Part shown: piece after piece, positions 1-7,513 of the stretch
Numbering within the stretch: the first letter of the stretch is position 1
Layout of the letters: every line of letters begins with the position of its first letter
NCBI RefSeq assembly: GCF_023074185.1
Contig: NZ_JADPKY010000024.1
Coordinates: 1 to 64,000 of the forward strand
Direction: 5' to 3'
DNA: 64,000 bases
Origin: Bradyrhizobium sp. 132
Lineage (GTDB): Bacteria > Pseudomonadota > Alphaproteobacteria > Rhizobiales > Xanthobacteraceae
Notes under the pieces: model-generated
Database searches by the model: none
The model's input: only the letters and a program-made list of their open reading frames with translations
Told to the model about the DNA's origin: nothing
Translations under genes and position numbers: made by a program

Positions 1-447
1 GCGGAGGGTTGGCTCTATGTGGCCGCAGTCGTTGATCTGTTCTCGCGGCGGGTGGTCGGCTGGTCAATGAGTACAGCAATGACGGCACAGCTCGTCACCG
101 ATGCCCTGGTGATGGCGATCTGGCGACGAGGCAAGCCGGACGCGCTGTTGCATCATTCCGATCGCGGCAGCCAATACACCAGCGAACAGTTCCAGAGGCT
201 GATGGCCGATCACGGCGTGGTCTGCTCGATGAGCCGGTCAGGCAATGTCTGGGACAACGCTGCAATGGAGAGCTTCTTCTCGTCCTTGAAGACCGAGCGA
301 ACAGCGCGCAAAGTGTACCGGTCACGCAACGAGGCCAAGGCCGACGTGTTCGACTACATCGAGCGCTTCTACAATCCGAAGCGAAGGCATTCGACGATCG
401 GATATCTGAGCCCTATGGAGTTCGAACGGAAGGTTGGATTAGCTTAA
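1..447 (+). CDS. IS3-family transposase OrfB, C-terminal part (5' end outside window)
   Basis: This is the C-terminal part of an IS3-family integrase-type (DDE, rve fold) transposase. The frame is open from base 1 and reads ..EGWLYVAAVVDLFSRRVVGW, so the true start lies upstream of the window. The second catalytic Asp is in HHSDRGSQYTSEQF. The final Glu is in DNAAMESFFSSLKTE, about 35 residues later, as the family expects. The C-terminus NPKRRHSTIGYLSP is also typical. OrfB is normally made by a programmed -1 frameshift from OrfA, which would lie left of the window. The copy looks intact where visible, so the element may be active. Confidence 0.95.
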   Translation, partial: AEGWLYVAAVVDLFSRRVVGWSMSTAMTAQLVTDALVMAIWRRGKPDALLHHSDRGSQYTSEQFQRLMADHGVVCSMSRSGNVWDNAAMESFFSSLKTERTARKVYRSRNEAKADVFDYIERFYNPKRRHSTIGYLSPMEFERKVGLA

Positions 448-450
448 GCC

Positions 451-477
451 GGTGTCAACAGAACCGGGTGCAGCTCA
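451..477 (-). repeat. Right terminal inverted repeat of the IS3 element
   Basis: The 27 bases next to the OrfB stop read, on the minus strand, TGAGCTGCACCCGGTTCTGT followed by TGACACC. This resembles terminal repeats of IS3-family elements, which start with TGA and contain CACCC and TTGACACC. The partner repeat is outside the window. Confidence 0.7.
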
Positions 478-494
478 ATAATCAACTTCTTCAT
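478..494 (-). pseudogene. Start of a gene cut off by the IS3 insertion (MKKLI..)
   Basis: On the minus strand there is a ribosome-binding site AGGAG (501-505), then ATG AAG AAG TTG ATT AT, and then the first base of the IS repeat. The reading frame is therefore interrupted after five full codons. The start MKKLI would suit a signal peptide, but nothing more of the gene is present, so its product cannot be named. A well-formed EcfG-type promoter sits just upstream (524-548), which supports this having been a real stress-induced gene. Confidence 0.65.
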
Positions 495-523
495 TTGAAA
501 CTCCTGTTTAGAATGTACGGTCC

Positions 524-548
524 AACGGCAGCGCGGAAGCCCCGTTCC
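524..548 (-). promoter_or_regulatory. EcfG-type (general stress) promoter of the IS-interrupted gene
   Basis: On the plus strand AACG (524-527) and GTTCC (544-548) are separated by exactly 16 bases. Read on the minus strand this is GGAAC-N16-CGTT, the known consensus of the alphaproteobacterial EcfG extracytoplasmic sigma factor. It lies 30 bases before the ATG at 494. No transcript evidence is available. Confidence 0.6.
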
Positions 549-871
549 AGAAACAGATCAGCAATCGAGAAAGTTATTCTTCCGAGGTTGCTGAAACTTT
601 GGCCGACCTTGTTCGTAGCTGCCGAATCCTTTTAGTGGGTCATCCTTGGTCCGCCCGGACGCAATCCCCGGCCGGCCACGCGATCCGGCCTACATTCGCT
701 GGACATAAGATCAGGAGTGCGTCTCACTTGGCATTGTTATGCAGCTTGGCCGGAGACGTTCGGCTTTCCAACCATGGACGCGATTTAATCCTCGGCCGTG
801 AAAGCATCGGCGTGTTCGAACGTATCTTAAAAAGACGTGTCGCGTGACGCGGCATGCATTGGAGCATTCAC
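549..871. other. Non-coding stretch between the IS scar and the DUF3551 gene
   Basis: No convincing reading frame was found. A plus-strand frame at 599-847 has arginine-rich, low-structure composition and no ribosome-binding site, so it was not called. The stretch presumably holds the promoter of the DUF3551 gene, but no clear promoter motif was recognised. Confidence 0.5.
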
Positions 872-1132
872 ATGTCGTGGCGTTTATCCGTTCCTGTCCT
901 CGCGGCTCTCTCCGTCATCTCTTTTGCCGGAATTTCTCCAGCGTTAGCTACGCCGGTGCAAGACAGCTATTGTCTGCAGGGTCGCCAGTCGGGCTATCCC
1001 GGTAACTGTTCGTTTTCAAGCTTTGCGCAGTGCAAAGCCACGGCTAGTGGCACCAATGAGGATTGCGGTATCAACCCGATGAAGGCCTCAACGCAGCGCC
1101 GCTCTGCCATCCCATATCACGGTGCCTGGTAG
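872..1132 (+). CDS. DUF3551-family small exported protein
   Basis: An 86-residue protein with a signal peptide (hydrophobic residues about 8-22, then ALA before TPVQD). The Cys-rich body contains YCLQG, NCSFSSFAQCKATASG and CGINP. This matches DUF3551, a family of unknown function common in Bradyrhizobium. The two proteins at 38.1-38.7 kb share the CSF-S-QC-ATASG core. The ATG at 872 is preferred over the in-frame ATG at 854 because it begins a standard signal peptide. The mature protein is probably periplasmic, with four cysteines that could pair. Confidence 0.8.
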   Translation: MSWRLSVPVLAALSVISFAGISPALATPVQDSYCLQGRQSGYPGNCSFSSFAQCKATASGTNEDCGINPMKASTQRRSAIPYHGAW

Positions 1133-1882
1133 CCGAAGGAGGGTGGTGGTCGCCGCCTTCCGCCGATTGAGAAATGCAAATCAACCGGGAGCCCGGATCG
1201 GTCAGCTAAAACGCGCTGAGCCGAGCTACGACGTGCTTGTGCAGGCTGTCCGCTGCGTGCAATCCAAGAGAGAGCCGAAGGTAGTAAGATATTCTTCTAG
1301 ATGCTGGATTGAGCGGCTTACCTACTGCATCGGTCCCTCTGGCAACCACTCTTGACCGGGACATTCGTGCCCGGAACGCTGCACCTCTAGCGCTAGCAGA
1401 CGTAGGGAAAATGATGTGTCCGAAAGCTGAGTTAAGAGTAGGGCTGAGCAATGCCGGCGGCTGGCTGCACAGGCGGACAACGTTGGCGACAAACAGGCTT
1501 GGCTCCGTCTCGCAGCCGAATAGAACATGCTCGCCGAAGACTCAGATCAGAAACGAGGTATCTTTGACAGATACGATTAGAACTTCCGAACAGGCTGTTG
1601 CATCTCACCACCCCTAACGCTGATTGAGGAAAAGGTTGCCGGTTGAGCGGGCATTGGGAACCGAGTAGCGCTCCGGCTATTCGTCGCGGCGTAAGAGACG
1701 GGTCGGGTCACTTGGTATTTGGTACAGGCTCCGCCGCGAGCTAGTTGAGAAATCATCAATCGAAGGTCCGCGTTCCAAGCGTTGAACGCGTTCTTTTGAG
1801 AACCCAAGGACAGATGGGTTTGGTCTCCCATACTGTCATGAGCCCGAGGGCCGGGGAGAGAAGTAAGACCCCACCCGGTTTG
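1133..1882. other. Gene-poor stretch of 750 bases
   Basis: Several short open frames occur on both strands, but none shows protein-like composition, a ribosome-binding site and a sensible length together. It may be decayed coding DNA. I see no repeat, RNA gene or clear promoter here. Confidence 0.4.
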
Positions 1883-2095
1883 TTACCTCGCCGATAATCT
1901 CTCAATATTCGCGGCAACCACTTTGCGGTATTGATCAAGGACGTGACTGCAATCGCCGCTGCGGACGAAAATGGTTCCGGCCTCTGCCGCAGCATCGAGC
2001 TTCTCCGTCACCATAAGAAACATTTCATCGGAGGTGCCATTACCGGCCGCAAGCTGACGAAGCCGCATATCTATCACCTGGAGAGCATCGACCAT
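1883..2095 (-). CDS. Small hypothetical protein, 70 aa
   Basis: The translation starts MVDALQVIDMRLRQLAAGN and ends ..YRKVVAANIERLSAR. It is amphipathic and helical, with coding-like composition, and resembles a small protein seen repeatedly in Bradyrhizobium genomes. An upstream in-frame ATG at 2125 would add ten hydrophobic residues. The start at 2095 is chosen by resemblance to such proteins. No function can be assigned; a short all-alpha soluble protein is most likely. Confidence 0.55.
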   Translation of the reverse strand: MVDALQVIDMRLRQLAAGNGTSDEMFLMVTEKLDAAAEAGTIFVRSGDCSHVLDQYRKVVAANIERLSAR

Positions 2096-2185
2096 GAGTA
2101 TTAGAGCTGAATGCCAGAAGAACATGTGAACTCCCGCTTGAGTACCTGCACGACCGAGGCGTTCACGGATCGCGGAACGCGCAGG

Positions 2186-3139
2186 TTAAGCGTCCTTGGC
2201 CGCCGCGGTTCCAAAGGTGGGATGCGCGGTCTGCCGCTTGGGGCGGGAAGGAGAGAGCATGCGGTGCAGCGTTCTTGCGTTTTGCGGCGCATGGGCGTCG
2301 TAGTCGTTGTTGAAATAAATCCACGCTCTCTTTGCGGCGCTCGATTTGATCCTGCTGGCCCACTTCAAAAGCTCCTCGTCTGAGTAATTGTGCTGGTACC
2401 AGCGCTCAGGCCCGTGCAGGCGGACATAGACCTCGTCAGCCGTCCGGACGAGCTCGTCAGGGAGACGCGGACCGCTGCATGAGCAGAAGATGATCCCGGC
2501 CTTGCGGAAGGCACCGTAGACATCTTCGTTCCACCAGCTCTTGTGTCGGAACTCAACCGCATTGCGGCGGGCCGGATCGAGCTGGCTGACGATCGAATTC
2601 AAACGCGCTTTGGTATAGCGGAAGCTCGGCGGCAGCTGGAAAAGAAAGCAGCCCATTCGCTCGCCAAGAATATCAGCGATGATGCCGAAATCCCGGATCA
2701 GTGTTTTTGTACCTTTGAACTTTTTGACGTGTGTGATGAACTCGCAGACCTTTACCGTGTAGACAATATCCTGGCCGCCCGCCTGACGCCGCCACGCCTG
2801 AACATTCGCGACGGTCGGCCACGAATAAAAGGAAGCATTTATCTCAACTGTGTCGAAGGCAGATGCGTAGTGCTCGAACCAGTCTGGCTGTGGCACTTCC
2901 GCATAAAATGAGTCCCGCCATTTCCAGTAGCGCCAGCCGGAACACCCTACGAAGACGGTTTTCTTCAAAGACGGCGCCGACTTCAGTCCCTCGCTCTCCA
3001 TTTTGAGCCGGCTTTGGTGCATCTTCGCTGCGCGAGCGATATTGTTTTCGCGCTGTTTCTCGCGCCGAACTTGACGACGCTCGCGTCTTTCCTCGGGCGT
3101 CAATTCTTTGATCACGGGAGCTGCAGCCGGACGCGGCAT
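2186..3139 (-). CDS. DUF72 (YecE-like) family protein
   Basis: A 317-residue protein. Residues 1-60 are a basic, highly charged extension (PEERRERRQVRREKQ). The DUF72 TIM-barrel-like domain then starts at FVGCSGWRYWKWRDSFY. Family signatures are FDTVEINASFYSWP, FLFQLPPSF, NAVEFRHKSWW and YVRLHGP. The biochemical role of DUF72 is not established. The charged N-terminal extension is longer than in YecE and may bind nucleic acid (inference). The gene sits among stress-type genes on the same strand. The ATG start is just after a short overlapping frame in the same direction. Confidence 0.85.
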   Translation of the reverse strand: MPRPAAAPVIKELTPEERRERRQVRREKQRENNIARAAKMHQSRLKMESEGLKSAPSLKKTVFVGCSGWRYWKWRDSFYAEVPQPDWFEHYASAFDTVEINASFYSWPTVANVQAWRRQAGGQDIVYTVKVCEFITHVKKFKGTKTLIRDFGIIADILGERMGCFLFQLPPSFRYTKARLNSIVSQLDPARRNAVEFRHKSWWNEDVYGAFRKAGIIFCSCSGPRLPDELVRTADEVYVRLHGPERWYQHNYSDEELLKWASRIKSSAAKRAWIYFNNDYDAHAPQNARTLHRMLSPSRPKRQTAHPTFGTAAAKDA

Positions 3140-3334
3140 TGCTCAGTCTTTCTCCTTGGCTTCCACGCGGCGCTGCACGGCTTCGAGATCCTCGCGAGAG
3201 CTCGGCCCTTTCCTCCTGCTCCATTTCTGCGTCGAGTACCGCAGAACGATCGGCGCTTGACGGAAGCACGGGAACCGCCGCTTGCCCGCTGCGACCGCCG
3301 CTGCAAAACAAGCTGACGTTAAAAGGGCGCAGGT

Positions 3335-3592
3335 TTAGATCGCGCAGGCTTCCTTGCCGGCGCGCGGCAGCCAACGCCACACGCCCAGAAGGTTGATCAG
3401 GAGAAGCACGACGTTCTGGACAACAAGCGAGGTTTTGCCTTCAAGCACGCCGTCCGCACTCCAGGCAATCGAAGCCACAATAAAGATGGCGAAGCCGCCC
3501 ACGGTGATCCGCGCGTTCAAATTAGCCGCGACCATTGTGGCCGCAATTATCGTGATGGCCGCAGCCGCCGCTCTGAGAATTTCGGGGTCCAT
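3335..3592 (-). CDS. Small integral membrane protein, 85 aa
   Basis: Three hydrophobic stretches are visible (about residues 5-25, 30-46 and 55-72), ending in a basic tail (WRWLPRAGKEA). The segment NVVLLLINLLGVWRWL resembles small YgjV/PnuC-like membrane proteins, though homology is not proven. A good ribosome-binding site (AGGAAAAG) precedes the ATG. It precedes the DUF72 gene on the same strand, with about 195 bases between. Function unknown. Confidence 0.75.
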   Translation of the reverse strand: MDPEILRAAAAAITIIAATMVAANLNARITVGGFAIFIVASIAWSADGVLEGKTSLVVQNVVLLLINLLGVWRWLPRAGKEACAI

Positions 3593-3649
3593 CTTTTCCT
3601 GCTGAAATGGCTAGCCGCCCGCATGCAGGCGGCCTCGCTTGTTAACGGC

Positions 3650-4153
3650 TCATGCTGCTTTCTGATTCACGCTGCGCAGTGCCATAGTGTTAAGCTTTTG
3701 ATCCGTCGCTTTCTCCTCGTCGAGGTTCTGCTGCAGGACCGAGGCGCAATCGTCGCGGCTCAGCATTTTGGCCCAGGCGATCAGAGTGCCGTACCGCGTA
3801 ATTTCATAGTGTTCGACGGCCTGGGCCGCTGCGATCAGGGCTGCATCGAGAACTTGTTTGTCGTCGATGTCGCCTGCGACTTCCCTCGCTTCCTTCAGGA
3901 TGCCGTCGATAGCAGGGCAATCGACCCCCTTGGCCTCGACGCCGTGCATCTCGAACACCTTTTCCAGCCGCGTGATCTGGCCCTTGGTCTCGGAGAGATG
4001 CGTCTGAAAACCGTTCTTAAGGCCTGGATCGGTCGCCTTCTCGATCATGTCGGGCAGGTTCTTCGCGATCTGCTGCTCTGCGTAATAGATATCCTGCAGC
4101 ATATGCACGAAGAGGTCGTTGAGTGTTTTGATGTCTTTAGTAAAAAAGCCCAC
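3650..4153 (-). CDS. DUF892 / YciE-YciF-type ferritin-like protein
   Basis: A 167-residue protein covering the whole DUF892 family. It opens with NDLFVHMLQDIYYAEQQIAK and contains HLSETKGQITRLEKVF and AVEHYEITRYGTL. The Glu/His pattern (YYAEQQ, E-x-x-x-x-H, EHYE) is that of ferritin-like four-helix bundles with a di-metal site. Related YciE/YciF proteins are stress-induced. The start is GTG at 4153, eight bases after GGAGGA. A weak EcfG-like promoter, GGAAC-N17-TGTT, lies at 4184-4209 on this strand. Confidence 0.88.
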   Translation of the reverse strand: MGFFTKDIKTLNDLFVHMLQDIYYAEQQIAKNLPDMIEKATDPGLKNGFQTHLSETKGQITRLEKVFEMHGVEAKGVDCPAIDGILKEAREVAGDIDDKQVLDAALIAAAQAVEHYEITRYGTLIAWAKMLSRDDCASVLQQNLDEEKATDQKLNTMALRSVNQKAA

Positions 4154-4602
4154 GGCATCCTCCGGAGTGGTTTCCGGACAGGAAACACGCTGGGCTATTC
4201 AGGGGTTCCTCCGGAAGCCTACATGGACGCGACAAAAGCCGGTGGATGTCTCTCGAGGTCCAGTGCTGGTAATAGTGCGTCCACGTGCTCGGGCCCCGGC
4301 TCTTTGGGTGCCGCGGTCGCGATTGAAGACAATATTCGGAAGCTCACGCGGCAGCTGACGGCGTCTTCCATTGGCGTCACGGAGATTCGCGATCTTCTGC
4401 GACGCCGTTCGAGCGAAGCCGGCATCGTCACTTCCAGATTTTTCAGGACCATGGATTGGGATCGCTGCTGGATTGTCGTGGTCGGTCACCACAGCGAACT
4501 GTTTCTCGTCGGCCGGATAGAACGCCCAAGGCGGGTGCGTTCCCTCTCTGGGAACCAATGCCCCCTGACCCCTATTGGTTGAGGTATACCCAAGGATATT
4601 TC
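4154..4602. other. Unresolved stretch upstream of DUF892
   Basis: Minus-strand frames (4199-4558 and 4219-4452) each contain short protein-like pieces, for example HPPWAFYPADEKQFAVVTD near the start of the longer one, followed by low-quality sequence. This could be a decayed gene split between frames. No function or intact gene is assigned. Confidence 0.3.
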
Positions 4603-4755
4603 ATGCCAGAATTTGAGAACGGAAGAACCGTGGAGACTCCGACCGAGGCTCGGCAGGCTGAGCCTGGTCCGAGTGCGCTTTTGCTGCTCGGCATAAGCAC
4701 GGTGCTCGCGATGGTTACCCTGGGCGGGGTTTGGATGGTCTTCTTCAAGACCTGA
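4603..4755 (+). CDS. Small single-span membrane protein, 50 aa
   Basis: The protein starts MPEFENGRTVETPTEARQAE and then has one membrane helix (about residues 27-48, ALLLLGISTVLAMVTLGGVW). It therefore probably has a short charged N-terminus and one span. AAGGA lies eight bases before the ATG. Similar short proteins occur widely in Bradyrhizobium. The longer frame that starts at 4456 is rejected because the added part looks non-coding. Function unknown. Confidence 0.7.
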   Translation: MPEFENGRTVETPTEARQAEPGPSALLLLGISTVLAMVTLGGVWMVFFKT

Positions 4756-4833
4756 CATCGCTGTGTAGGCTTCGGATCGCAAGGCGCGATCGCGATTGCT
4801 GCCCTGAAAGAGGCGGCGTTCGCCGCACATTCG

Positions 4834-5145
4834 ATGCGCGCCGGCTTCATCACCTCGTCGCTTCGCAATCGCGTTGATCCGTTGTTGGTCCAGCGGAGGT
4901 ACTGCGGCTATCCGCCAGCATCAGGCGTCGCTGCAGCCTCGGCGCAGGCGGGAGGGTCTCGAGGAGGCGCTGGTGGTGCAGGCGGGGAAGCGGGCGGATC
5001 AGGCGGCGCCGGTAGCGGCGGTGGTGCGGGAGCGGGCGGTGGCCGCAATTCTCCAGCAGCGGCCAGCGGACAAGGCGAATCAAACAGCCCAAGCTCCGCA
5101 AATCCGGGGGCGACGATGAATGCCCCGAAGATGAAGGGCAAATAG
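4834..5145 (+). CDS. Glycine/alanine-rich low-complexity protein (doubtful)
   Basis: Residues about 30-70 are almost only Gly, Ala and Ser (GGAGGAGGEAGGSGGAGSGG), then ..SANPGATMNAPKMKGK. A hairpin terminator begins ten bases after the stop, which supports expression in this direction. The opposite strand also has an open frame (5171-4908) that would give a Pro-rich protein, so the repetitive GC-rich DNA may simply lack stops. Start uncertain. Confidence 0.4.
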   Translation: MRAGFITSSLRNRVDPLLVQRRYCGYPPASGVAAASAQAGGSRGGAGGAGGEAGGSGGAGSGGGAGAGGGRNSPAAASGQGESNSPSSANPGATMNAPKMKGK

Positions 5146-5154
5146 AGCGAGCAG

Positions 5155-5187
5155 AAAGACCCGCCAGACAATGAGTGGCGGGTCTTT
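5155..5187 (+). terminator. Hairpin terminator
   Basis: A perfect 12-bp stem, AAAGACCCGCCA / TGGCGGGTCTTT, with a 9-base loop. The stem ends in A/T pairs, so it could stop transcription from either side. It closely follows the Gly-rich frame. Confidence 0.75.
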
Positions 5188-5481
5188 CACGTTAGATTTG
5201 AGGGCAAGGTTCGGGACTGCCGAACCGATCGCACTGTTCGGCGTTTCGCGAGCGGGCCGCTCTTTTTACCAGCCAGGCCTTTCACGTTGGTTGGATCCTG
5301 CTGCTGACCGTCGTGTCCCTGTCCAGGAGGTGGTCCGCTCTTGCGTCCGGGCGTTCTGGAATGCCACCTACCCCATCAGATCGAGCGGCTTACACCTCCT
5401 AAGACAATCCGATGCCACTTGCGGCTGATAGAGGACGTGTCTCCCAGAGGAACGACCGGCCACCGCTGTCATTACACTGTC

Positions 5482-5973
5482 ATGAAAGTCATTTTTTTGG
5501 ACATCGATGGTGTACTGAACAGCGATGTGACGCCTAATCCCCGCAAATTTCCATACATCGTGGACGGCCAACTGCTAGCCCGCTTTCAAGAGCTTGTCAC
5601 CAAAACCGGCGCTAACGTGGTTCTGTCGTCGACGTGGAGAGTGGATCCTGTCGGTCTCCTTGCTGCGAAGTTCTACAAGGTGCCTTTCCACGATATGTGC
5701 CCGGATATGCCGGGTGCTCCCCGCTGCGAAGAGGTGCAAACATGGCTTCGGGAGCACCAGGAGGTCACTCGGTACGTTGTCCTCGATGACGACAACGATT
5801 GCCTCGATGAGCTACCGCTCTTCCAGCCAAGCTCCAGAACTGGCCTGACGGCGGCAATCGCAAGCGGAATTGAAGACTTCCTAGCCGGACGTAGCGACAA
5901 AGACATGTGCGCGAACGCTCTGGTCAGGCTGGGCCAAAACATTCATTCTCTGTTTGGGCGAGATAAGCGCTGA
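5482..5973 (+). CDS. HAD-like phosphatase domain protein
   Basis: A 163-residue protein. It starts MKVIFLDIDGVLNSD, the HAD motif I DxD (Asp7, Asp9), followed by motif II LSSTWR and the acidic motif YVVLDDDND near residue 100. This arrangement resembles the HAD domain of the Swiss-army-knife RNA-repair proteins, which are often stand-alone in bacteria. The partner domains of RNA repair are not present nearby, so the substrate is unknown. The start is the ATG next to the HAD motif; a longer frame from 5341 lacks support. Confidence 0.85.
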   Translation: MKVIFLDIDGVLNSDVTPNPRKFPYIVDGQLLARFQELVTKTGANVVLSSTWRVDPVGLLAAKFYKVPFHDMCPDMPGAPRCEEVQTWLREHQEVTRYVVLDDDNDCLDELPLFQPSSRTGLTAAIASGIEDFLAGRSDKDMCANALVRLGQNIHSLFGRDKR

Positions 5974-6021
5974 TCGTTAGTTTCAGCTTCTCGACAACGC
6001 GCGAAGCCTTTCACCCAATGC

Positions 6022-6252
6022 CTATGAGGGCTTCTCGGCGTTAATGTGCAGCACGAACAGGATGTTCTCCAACTCGTCCGTAACCTCCATGCGCCACTCT
6101 CGATCAGGTGTGAGCCTGCCGTCCAACCCCTGGAGGATCTGCCCCGCCGTCACGGTGGCTTCTTTCCAGGCGGCGTGCTTATCGGGCAGTTCCTCGCCCT
6201 CGGTATCGGGCTGGTGGCGGTCATGCTTGATGTGAAAATAGTAGCGGGGCAT
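6022..6252 (-). CDS. DUF6894-family small protein
   Basis: A 76-residue protein starting MPRYYFHIKHDRHQPDTEG, followed by EELPDKHAAWKEA. This is the pattern of DUF6894, a short family abundant in rhizobia (P-R-[YF]-[YF]-F-H, then D-x-x-G-x-E-L-x-D-x-x-A-A). The function is unknown. Frames that start further upstream add arginine-rich sequence not seen in the family, so the MPRYYF start is used. Confidence 0.82.
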   Translation of the reverse strand: MPRYYFHIKHDRHQPDTEGEELPDKHAAWKEATVTAGQILQGLDGRLTPDREWRMEVTDELENILFVLHINAEKPS

Positions 6253-6761
6253 GTACAACCTAAGCCCACTCCAGCCTGCAAGTTCCAGGCTCCAGCCCCA
6301 CCGCGCAGCGCGATGCAGCAGTGTAGCAGAAGCGCTCTTTCTTGGAGAGCCACGAGTGCCCACCACGGCCCACCGGCGGGGTCGCGCGGGCCTCAGGGCT
6401 TACTCCTCAGCAAGTCGCCGCGCCCAGACGCTGCGCCGGGCTCATTAACGGGGATCACCGCGCCGCCGCCGTTTCGCTGTGCAGCCGATATAAGCTCGCT
6501 CCAGCGCTGGATGATTAAGAAGACGAACTCGCCGCAGCAAGGGCGGATCCCCGCCAACTGAGATGCGATGGAGCGGAAGTGCGCCCTGGGCGCCGTCGCG
6601 TCCCTTCTGACCACGATACTTGCCGAAGAAGTTGTTCGAAGGGCGCCCTTTTTGGAAAAAAGCGCCCTCGAGGCTAAGCAGGCTGCATATTTGCCGTGCG
6701 CAGGAAATCTCGGGTCGGACGCGAGTTGATGAGGCGGCGGGGGAAACAATGGAGGAAGCTC
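6253..6761. other. Intergenic stretch without a supported gene
   Basis: A minus-strand frame (6749-6393) contains the partly protein-like PCCGEFVFLIIQRWSELIS, but its start and end are low-complexity, so it is not called. It may be a decayed gene. No repeats or RNA genes are recognised. Confidence 0.35.
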
Positions 6762-7151
6762 ATGCGGAAATTGTCGGCTGCACTCGTCGTCTCCGCCTTG
6801 TCCTTAGGACCGGTCATGGCACAGCAAGCCACACCAAACCAGAACCTGCAGAACGAGGCGGATAAAGGCGTAAAAACTCATAACTCGGGCGCCTCTGGAA
6901 ACGTTGGGAGCCAGGAGGCGCCCGGCGCCGCAGCGCACCCGCCTGGGCAACCTGGAGTCGGCGGCGCTGCAACCGCTACTAGCGCGCAAAACTCCGGCAC
7001 CGGCATCAGTGGTGCACCCGGCGGTAAGAGCGGACCGCCCCCCGGTCAAGGCACCGTCGGCTCAGCGGGCGATTCTACTGTGCAACAGCAGGATCCGAGC
7101 GGCGTTAAAGGACTCCCGGGCAACAAGAGCGGTCCGCCTGCGAAACGTTGA
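6762..7151 (+). CDS. Exported low-complexity Gly/Pro/Gln-rich protein
   Basis: A 129-residue protein. It begins MRKLSAALVVSALSLGPVMAQQ, a signal peptide cut after AQ/QA, followed by a disordered body (PGAAAHPPGQPG, SGPPPGQGTVGS) ending LPGNKSGPPAKR. The unit GNKSGPP / GGKSGPPP occurs twice. Similar exported proteins of unknown role are common in Bradyrhizobium. The start is chosen at the signal peptide rather than the Arg-rich upstream extension. Confidence 0.7.
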   Translation: MRKLSAALVVSALSLGPVMAQQATPNQNLQNEADKGVKTHNSGASGNVGSQEAPGAAAHPPGQPGVGGAATATSAQNSGTGISGAPGGKSGPPPGQGTVGSAGDSTVQQQDPSGVKGLPGNKSGPPAKR

Positions 7152-7286
7152 ACCAATCGCTTTAGCAACTCGGGGCTTGGTCGAGCAGTACCACCTAGCC
7201 CTGAGTGAAGGAGGGCTATGCGGCGCCGCATGCTGACGCAGAACGGGTATTTCGCGCGGTAAGTCCGTAATCACTTCCGATAACGT

Positions 7287-7511
7287 TCATTCTCGGAAGC
7301 TAGCTGAAATCTCGGATTGCGGCCTCGGGTGGACGCGGGAGTCAACCAAGACTTCCGTGATTGCGTCGCGAAGACTGTCAAGATCAAGGATGGCGATCAG
7401 CCGGTCGACCGTCGCTGGTGCATCTCGCTCGTGTGTGAGGTAGTCGGCGAATGCCATCATGGCGAGGTCGTAACTCTGTTCAATCTGCTCGGCCGGAGTC
7501 AGGCGGGCCAT
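7287..7511 (-). CDS. Small helical protein in operon with the DNA ligase
   Basis: A 74-residue protein, MARLTPAEQIEQSYDLAMMA..LTHERDAPATVDRLIAILDL, predicted largely helical and acidic. Its ATG lies two bases after the TGA of the ligase gene, so the two are almost certainly co-transcribed and translationally coupled. I do not recognise a family. Being linked to an end-joining ligase, it may have a DNA-repair role, but this rests on position alone. Confidence 0.65.
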   Translation of the reverse strand: MARLTPAEQIEQSYDLAMMAFADYLTHERDAPATVDRLIAILDLDSLRDAITEVLVDSRVHPRPQSEISASFRE

Positions 7512-7513
7512 GG

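Larger units (their letters stand above)
1..477 (+). mobile_element. IS3-family insertion sequence, right-hand part
   Basis: The element covers the OrfB remainder plus the right terminal inverted repeat. The right boundary is placed at base 477, where the reverse strand begins TGAGCTGCACCCGG, matching the usual TGA..CACCC start of IS3-family ends. The left end is outside the window, so the target-site duplication cannot be checked. The element has landed inside a minus-strand gene whose start codon is at 492-494. Confidence 0.85.

Noticed and set aside
599-847. 82-codon plus-strand frame
   Set aside because: No ribosome site, no hydrophobic core pattern, no similarity to any family I know.
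4541-4580. EcfG promoter near the 4603 gene
   Set aside because: GGAACC is present, but the nearest GGTT is 21 bases away, outside the 16-17 spacing.
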